Source of the DNA: Taiwanofungus camphoratus
Taxonomy: Eukaryota > Basidiomycota > Agaricomycetes > Polyporales > Taiwanofungaceae
Assembly: GCA_003999685.1 (NCBI GenBank)
Contig: CP021230.1
Location: forward strand, 1,178,001 to 1,242,000
Direction of reading: 5' to 3'
DNA length: 64,000 nt
The notes under the pieces were generated by a model that was given only the letters and a program-made list of their open reading frames with translations, did not search any database and was not told where the DNA came from. Below, in pieces: positions 57,770-64,000 of the stretch. The translations under genes and the position numbers were made by a program. Numbering within the stretch: position 1 is the first letter of the stretch; every line of letters begins with the position of its first letter.

Positions 57770-59437
57770 TTAAGCGGTGGCGTTGTTGTAAATGAGAAGG
57801 TTGGGCGTGTCCTTCGGCAGCGTGTCAAGCGCACCCTCCGTCGCAAGCGCCAACATGGCAAGCTTCAGCTGCTTCGGCGTTAGCGTCTTCGGCACGCCAG
57901 GCACGGGCGCAACCGCCTCGACCAGCTGCGGAGGCGGGAGGAACGTGGACGCCCAGCTCGGCAGCGACGCGTGCACGAGCGCGTACATGTCCGCGAATGA
58001 CGGTGCAGAGAAGGAAGACACAAGCGATGGTGGGACGAGATCGGGCGCTACGGTTGGGTTGAAGGTCGCAGAGGGGTACAACGAGAGGAGGTACGCGAGT
58101 ATACCGGCGGTATGGGGCGAGGCCATGGAAGTACCAGAGAGGGTCGAGACAGCCTCGTCACTGCCAATGTAAGTGGAGAGGACGTTCAAGCCTATATAGC
58201 CCTGGGTGAACGGACACGATATAAAACAAGAATACAGAAACGTTTACCAGGTGCAAATACATCGACACAGGGTCCATAGTTGGAAAAGTAGGCCCGCTCG
58301 TCACCGAGAGTGGAAGCACCGACGGTGATAGCCTTCTCCGCAGCAGCCGGAGAGTTTCCGCAAGCATCACGATTGTCATTGCCTGAAACGTGTCAACACA
58401 AACGTCAAATCAAAATAAATGTTCACTCACCGGCCGCGACGGCGAAGTGAACGCCACCGTCAACAGCCTTGTTAACGGTGTCATCGAGTGCCTTCGACTT
58501 GCCGCCACCGAGGGACATGTTCGCAACGGAGCCCTTGTGCTTCGTCTTGCCAGTCTCCTTGAACTCCTGAAGCGCAGCTGCAGCCTTGGCAACTGCCTCC
58601 CGCACAACCCAGGTAACGCCACCGACAACGTCGCTCATCGTTCCGCTTCCGTTGCTGCCAAGCACCTTAACCGCAATGACATTGGCAGACTTGGCCACAC
58701 CAAACTTGCGGGACGCAATGGTTCCGGCGCAGTGAGTGCCGTGACCATTGGCATCCTCGTCAACGTCACCCTGGGGAACGGTCTTGCCCCAAGAAGCACG
58801 ACCCTCGAACTCTTTGTGCTTGATGTTGATGCCGGTATCGATGACATAGACATCAACGCCCGCGCCGCCGTCCTTGCTGTATTCATACTTGGTGAAAGTG
58901 CCGAACGTGAGCCGGGCGCGGTGGCTTATCCGTGCGAGACCCTGCCGGTATGTCGTGTGAGCAAGTCACCATGGTATCGCATAGCGCACTTACCCAAGGC
59001 GCGCCCTTCTGCGTCTCGGCCGCCTCCACGTCAATGTCCATCGTCTTCACGATCTGGTCCATCTCAACATACTCCACCTCGGGCATCTGTCGTATCCGCT
59101 CGATCGTGCCCTGGGTAAACTTGCCAGCGTACCCCTTGATGTGCCCATCATACACATGACTCAAGCCGCCCTCGAAGTCGCTCAGCAGCGACTCCTCGGA
59201 ATGCACCGTCTGCACGAAGTTCAGATGATTCTGCAACAATACAGGTGCGATATCATCCTTGAGCATGATGATATAGGAGTTGTTAACGGTCCCGTGCGGG
59301 TGATCCGCAACCACCATCGGTGCATACGCTATCGCCGAACGCTCACGAGGAATGTCATGAGGGTATGTAGAGAGCGGGTTGGCGTACCCAGCCGCAGCTA
59401 AGGACACCGTTAAAAGAGAGAGTATAAGAAATGACAT
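57770..59437 (-). CDS. Secreted subtilisin-like serine protease (S8A, proteinase K type), 503 aa
   Basis: Start ATG 59437; exons 59437-58994, 58941-58431, 58382-58248 and 58191-57770 total 1512 bp and stay in frame to TAA. The signal peptide is MSFLILSLLTVSLAAAGYA. An I9-type propeptide follows (SYIIMLKDDIAPVLLQNHL, about residues 54-72), which folds and inhibits the enzyme before cleavage. The catalytic triad is visible: Asp in VYVIDTGI, His in NGHGTHCAGT and Ser in SGTSMASPH. NMSLGGG carries substrate-binding residues. After the catalytic domain is an extra Pro-rich C-terminal tail of about 100 residues, ending LLIYNNATA, longer than in proteinase K. Three introns of 48-56 bp. All key residues are intact. 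Likely role: extracellular or vacuolar protein breakdown. Confidence 0.92.
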
Positions 59438-61478
59438 GATCGTCGGGCGGGGAGGGGTTAGGCCTGCACTTCACCCGCTGCGCTGCCAGATAACGGATAC
59501 GTATTCCTATTTGGCACTATTTACAAAGTGGCTAACTGGCACACCGCCCCAGTCTATTGCCGTCACCGACTCACAGCACTCCATCCAAGCAAGATACACA
59601 TGGCAAATTGCGCAAGCAGGGGGGTATCAGACGAAGATTATTGCACAATCTTCGCTTCGCGAGAAGCCGCTGCAGACTGATAGCAGTGGCTCGATTCGAA
59701 AATTAGCTGTTTTCAATATCTCGGCGGCATGTCACATTCGATTGAAGACAGTGCATGAGCGGCGAAGATAGTACGGAACCTCCCAGGATTCTGGGCAAAT
59801 TGAAATCAGACTACAGTACCGACCACGATCTAGTGGGGAGTAAGGCATTGTAAGAGCATAGAATATGCCTCAAGGTCAGCCAGATTAAAGTCCCACTACG
59901 ATATTGTCAAATAGGGTCTCTAAGACGGACATGTGGAAAACGATGATCGTAGGGGAACTGCCACACTTACGAATGGAAGTACATACGAGAAAAATGCGAA
60001 GCTTCGCTGAGCGTTTACAAACATGCGGGATTGGAACGGTTGTCACGCGACGACCCTCGAGGTCAGGGATTTGGGGTACAGCTCTGCCAGGTTGTTACCT
60101 AGAGTGATGGTCTGTCCGGCGAGAACCAAGGATACTGTAGCCGACGCAACCAGTCGTGGAAGAGGTGACACGACGCTGGCCAAAAGGTAAGCAAGAGATA
60201 TCAGGTCAACCTTATGTAAGTTGTCGAGCGAGGCCGCCGAGGCGCGAAATGTTTGCATCGCAAGACCAGAATACATGTCGAGGGACGTGGTCGAAGTGTC
60301 CCAACTGCACCTTGTTCTGTGATATCGCCGTCACTGTTGAACTAGGCCAACCCGAAAATGTTAGTGTGCAAACTCGCCGTTCAGCCCTTGTTTGAATGTA
60401 ATAAAATTGGACGTATTGGTGACCAAGGCTGAACAAGGAAACTGACGGTACAAATGTCTGCTGGAATAGCCATTTGTATAATAGACGACTATCCTGAAAC
60501 AGCAACAGGCCTTCATTCAATATTCGGGTCGTAGTGTAGCTCATGTGCCTGTTTCACCCATCAGATAGGGCCAAGGCTGCGGCGCTGGCTGGGAACTGAC
60601 AGTTCTCGCGAGTGCTCTGTTGGAACCACCGTAATGAACCAGAACAAGTGTGACTTGGTCCAACAATTCACCGGCACCGTTCAATATTGAGCTTGCACCA
60701 GGAGTAGTACTGCTACTTGGAGTGCAAATCGTCACACGACATCGTACCTGCGTACCAACTTAAAGGCCAGGCCGTGATTGATTGATGCATGAGACTCCGC
60801 ATGCTCCCATTACAAGATTCCATTAGAATCTCCAGCATGGGCTGCAAGGTGAACATGGGGATGATGATGATGAAATCAGCATTTATATACCGCAACAAGT
60901 AGCTAGTACTAAGACGCGGTGCTTCCCGGTAAGTACAAATAGTAGGCATTAGAATGCGCCACAATCTATCCTATACCCGGAGAACAATCTATTGTAGGTG
61001 GATGGAAACGGGTGCGGTTAGGGGTTGATATAGTAGATATATGTCTGGAGGTTTGTTCTGTTGTTATCGGTGAACATGGGGAATAAGTAGGAACAAGTTC
61101 GATAATAATGCCGCGGGCCTGCCGCGGTATATTCCGCATCGCGGAGTCGAGTGTCGTAGTAAATGAAGGACTCCTATTGGTCAGAAAGCTGAGAGAAAAT
61201 AGACTGCAGAGACACAACCGTAAAATTCAATTGCAAGGATGAGAGCGCATCTCATTGACGAAGCTCTCAGGGTTGGCAGTTATCAGATAATCTCGTAGTG
61301 GGCCCGCAAAGAGGCAGATACAACTTCGTAGAGACACTGTACAGTACAACCACCACGATATGGCCTGCAATTTACCCGCAGCTCCCGCTATCTGCTCTAT
61401 CGCGGTGGCATGGCCCGGCTCTCATCGACTTCAACGACCTCACATATTTAGACCGTCACCACCCTGATTGGCTGCGGG
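59438..61478. other. Intergenic region between divergent genes
   Basis: It contains the upstream regions of the protease (minus) and the sulfate permease (plus). A GATA-type site (ccagataacgg) lies near 59484-59494, about 50 bp upstream of the protease ATG. A cluster of ccgcgg inverted motifs sits at about 61109-61145. A weak TATA-like catattta lies about 35 bp before the permease ATG. No gene is convincing on either strand. Confidence 0.4.
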
Positions 61479-64000
61479 ATGGACACTCATGGTACCGGCC
61501 AAGGGGGGACCGTTAATCGCTCTCCTTATCATACACTCTCATCTCGCACGTCGGCGGCATCGTCTTTGAGGGCCATCGACATGTATTCTGGTGCGAGCAC
61601 ACCCAGCGGACTCAAGACTCCACGGACGCCAGTCGTCCCGGAGGAGCACACAGGACTGCTGGGAAGGTTGGGAGAGGACGTTGAGCAGGGTCGACAAGAG
61701 TATGGAACGAGGTCGGCGCGAGGTACGTCTGCGATGATACGTTGGGGTTAGATGTTTGACATTGAACAATTCTTATTCAGGACCTCCCCCACCCCCAATG
61801 CGGCGGCGGAAAACGTCCACCTGGGCAAAAGTAAATTACTATGTCCCTTCGACACATTGGATACCCAACTATTCGTGGTCGCTGTGCGTATTTGCGCGGC
61901 TATGGTCAGTCGAGGGGATCCTTACTCAACAATCTGCCTTCCGGGCCGCATTCTGTAGATTTGGTGGTGATCTCCTCGCGGGAGTAACAGTCGCCTGCAT
62001 ACTCATACCCCAATGCATATCTTATGCCACCACCCTCGCGAGATTAAGCCCGGTCACTGGTCTGGTACGCAGGGTCCCGTCAAGGCTTAACAGGACTCGT
62101 TGCTTACCTTGTCTCCAGTTCTCTGCATCTATTCCCGGACTGGTGTATGCCTTTTTCGGTACATCCCGCCAGCTCAATGTCGCCCCAGAAGCTTCGATTT
62201 CTCTCCTTGTCGGCCAAGCTGTCGACGAGATCCTGCACGACCCGCACTCTACCCCGTTGTCACGGGATAAAGTTGGCCTAGCCGTGTCTACAATCATCAC
62301 CTTCCAAGTGCGCTCGTTAATACTTTACCGTCTATATGACGCCATTAAACATCATGTTGGCTTTGACCGCTCAGGTAGGGATTCTCAGCTTCCTCCTTGG
62401 CTTCTTCCGCCTCGGATTCCTAGACGTTGTCCTCAGTCGTGCGCTCCTGCGTGGATTTGTCACTGCCGTGGCAGTCGTTATCATGATGTACGCGTTCTCT
62501 CCTGGCCCTGTTCCCCGCTGACATTTCTATCCTACAGCGAGCAACTTATCCCCATGTTCGGGCTATCCGAACTTACACACGCGTACGAGCTGCATTCGAC
62601 GCTTGACAAGGCGCTCTTCATTGCGCACCACGTCTGGGCTCATGGACACGGGCTGACAACAGCGATCAGCTTCGGTGCGCTCGGCGTGCTCGTAATCATC
62701 CGCAGCCTCAAGACACAGTTAAAGAAGTACTGGTTCATATATCGCCTCCCGGAAGTGTTGATTGTTGTCGTATGCTCGACGAGTAAGTTCGAATGCGGTA
62801 TAAGTGACGTTGAGATCAACCCTAACCCCGATGCAGTTATGTCCGACAAGTTCAACTGGGACCAGGACGGCGTAGAGATCCTGGGGAACGTTCCTATCAA
62901 CACAGGGAGCACGCTGGTCCACTTTCCGCTAAGGAAGGTTACGCTTAGATATCTGAGAAGGACCACCTCGACTGCAGTGTGAGTCGTGCGATCCAAACCT
63001 GCTTACCGGCCTTTTGACGTATACCATTTCGGGTTCTCTGCGGTCAGCCTATGCACTATCGTTGGGTTCCTCGACAGCATCGTTTCTGCCAAACAGAATG
63101 CTGCGATCTTTGGGTACAGCATAAGTCCGAATCGCGAGCTCGTTGCGCTCGGCGCAGGCAACATCGCCGGTGCGTTCGTCCCAGGGACCCTCCCCGCCTT
63201 CGGCTCTATCACTCGGTACGTTATTCAGTGCCATAGTAGTGTGGTGTGACTGACGTTGGGAGCAGATCGAAGTTGAGTGGCGAAGTCGGTGCACGGACAC
63301 AAATGGTGTCACTAGTGTGCTCTGGGCTTGTCCTGCTCGCGATATTCTTCCTTCTTCCGTGGTTGTACTATCTTCCAAAGGGCGTTCTTGCGGCCATGTG
63401 AGTACTTCCACTACCTCAAGTTGCAAAGTTATCGAGTATGATATCAGCATATGTCTAGTCGTGTTCAGCCTCCTCGCGGAGGTACCTCATGACCTTAAGT
63501 TCTATTGGAAGTAAGAATGATCTTTTCATGTCGAGGTTCTCCTGACAACGTTACTTTTGCCCAGGCTGCGCAGCTGGGTTGACCTAACTCTAATGGCCCT
63601 GACATTCGTGTTGACTATCGTCTGGAATGTCGAGATCGGCATCGCAGTCAGCCTAGTGATATCGCTCCTGCTCGTCGTCCATCGCTCGTCTAAGACACGC
63701 ATGACAATTTTGGTGCGGATTTTGATACTGCTGGCTGATTTCATTCACACGTCCCTACCGACAGGGTCGTATACCGGGTACAGAAAGTTGGAAACCTATC
63801 GATGAGAATCCTGAAGCTCAGGAGGACGCCGCCGGCGTATTGATTGTACGGATCCGTGAGAACTTGGATTTTGGTATGCGTACCTTCCCTCTTCATGCGC
63901 GATGGTGGCTCAGCTAAACAGGCTCTGATTAGCGAATACGGCCCAGCTGAAAGGTGCTTGCCCCTCACTGTCAATATCGTAAGGGTCTCACCATCATCTT
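61479..64000 (+). CDS. SulP/SLC26 sulfate permease, 3' end beyond the window
   Basis: Plasma-membrane sulfate (anion) transporter feeding cysteine and methionine synthesis. ATG 61479 starts a hydrophilic Thr/Pro-rich N-terminus (TPRTPVVPEEHTGLLGRLG). After intron 61723-61780 comes the SulP transmembrane core: GGDLLAGVTVACILIPQCISYA (about 61.96-62.03 kb, a family signature, two residues over the display limit, key part AGVTVACILIPQ), FFGTSRQLNVAPEASISLLVGQ-type region (key part RQLNVAPEASISLL), FLLGFFRLGFLDVVLSRALL (about 62.4 kb), GNIAGAFVPGTLPAFGSITR, and LVLLAIFFLLPWLYYLPKGVLA (key part LPWLYYLPKGVLA). The STAS domain begins near 63.83 kb (GVLIVRIRENLDF). Many short introns; frame conserved; no break seen. 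Compared with the family, about the last fifth is outside the window. Confidence 0.88.

Overview
The window reads as a basidiomycete (Agaricomycete-type) fungal chromosome. The evidence is short GT-AG introns of about 50-65 bp with GTACGT/GTAAGT donors, a fatty acid synthase organised as one long chain (malonyl/palmitoyl transferase running straight into the ACP linker), fungal FKS1 and BRR2 homologues, and chromodomain Ty3/Gypsy elements. I could run no searches; all identities come from recognising protein motifs.

About the first 53.2 kb is one nested pile of transposable elements. Ordinary host chromosome resumes at 53177. Two related Gypsy elements landed about 20 bp apart. One (Gyp1b, 11308-15415 visible) was later hit by another Gypsy (Gyp1, 411-11307), by a 978-bp-class solo LTR (LTR-C) that itself contains a second solo LTR (LTR-D), and by a 216-bp LTR-like element that carries a tRNA-like sequence. 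Gyp1 in turn holds a 4.0-kb foldback DNA transposon (5978-9980, 8-bp target duplication) and two more LTR-C copies. The other (Gyp2, 15439-53171, target duplication aatag) is split by a 29.6-kb DNA transposon.

That DNA transposon (20912-50471) is the main discovery. It has hAT-type ends (TAGTGTTGCCGCGGC in inverted orientation) and a perfect 8-bp target duplication (gagtgatc). It carries an apparently intact ten-exon hAT transposase (35918-38969), a small unknown two-intron gene beside it (39117-39824), and cargo made of pieces of at least four host genes: fatty acid synthase, the spliceosomal helicase BRR2, a large Ser/Pro-rich protein of unknown function, and 1,3-beta-glucan synthase FKS1. 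All cargo pieces lie on the minus strand, keep their introns (so they were taken up as DNA), and several carry in-frame stops. BRR2 is joined directly to FAS at both of its ends. A young full-length Gypsy element (Gyp3, 23456-29550) later inserted into the FAS cargo.

The right-hand 10.8 kb is ordinary host DNA. It holds a decayed Tc1/mariner-like transposase scrap, a small three-exon gene of unknown function (56321-57079), a secreted subtilisin-type protease (57770-59437, minus) and the first part of a SulP sulfate permease gene (61479 to beyond the window edge).

A second theme is CpG decay. Palindromic repeats, target duplications, LTR pairs and cargo genes differ mostly by C/T and G/A transitions, many at CpG, as expected for methylated repeats. 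The LTR-C, LTR-D and 216-bp insertions all used 4-bp targets that had, or very likely had, CpG in the middle.
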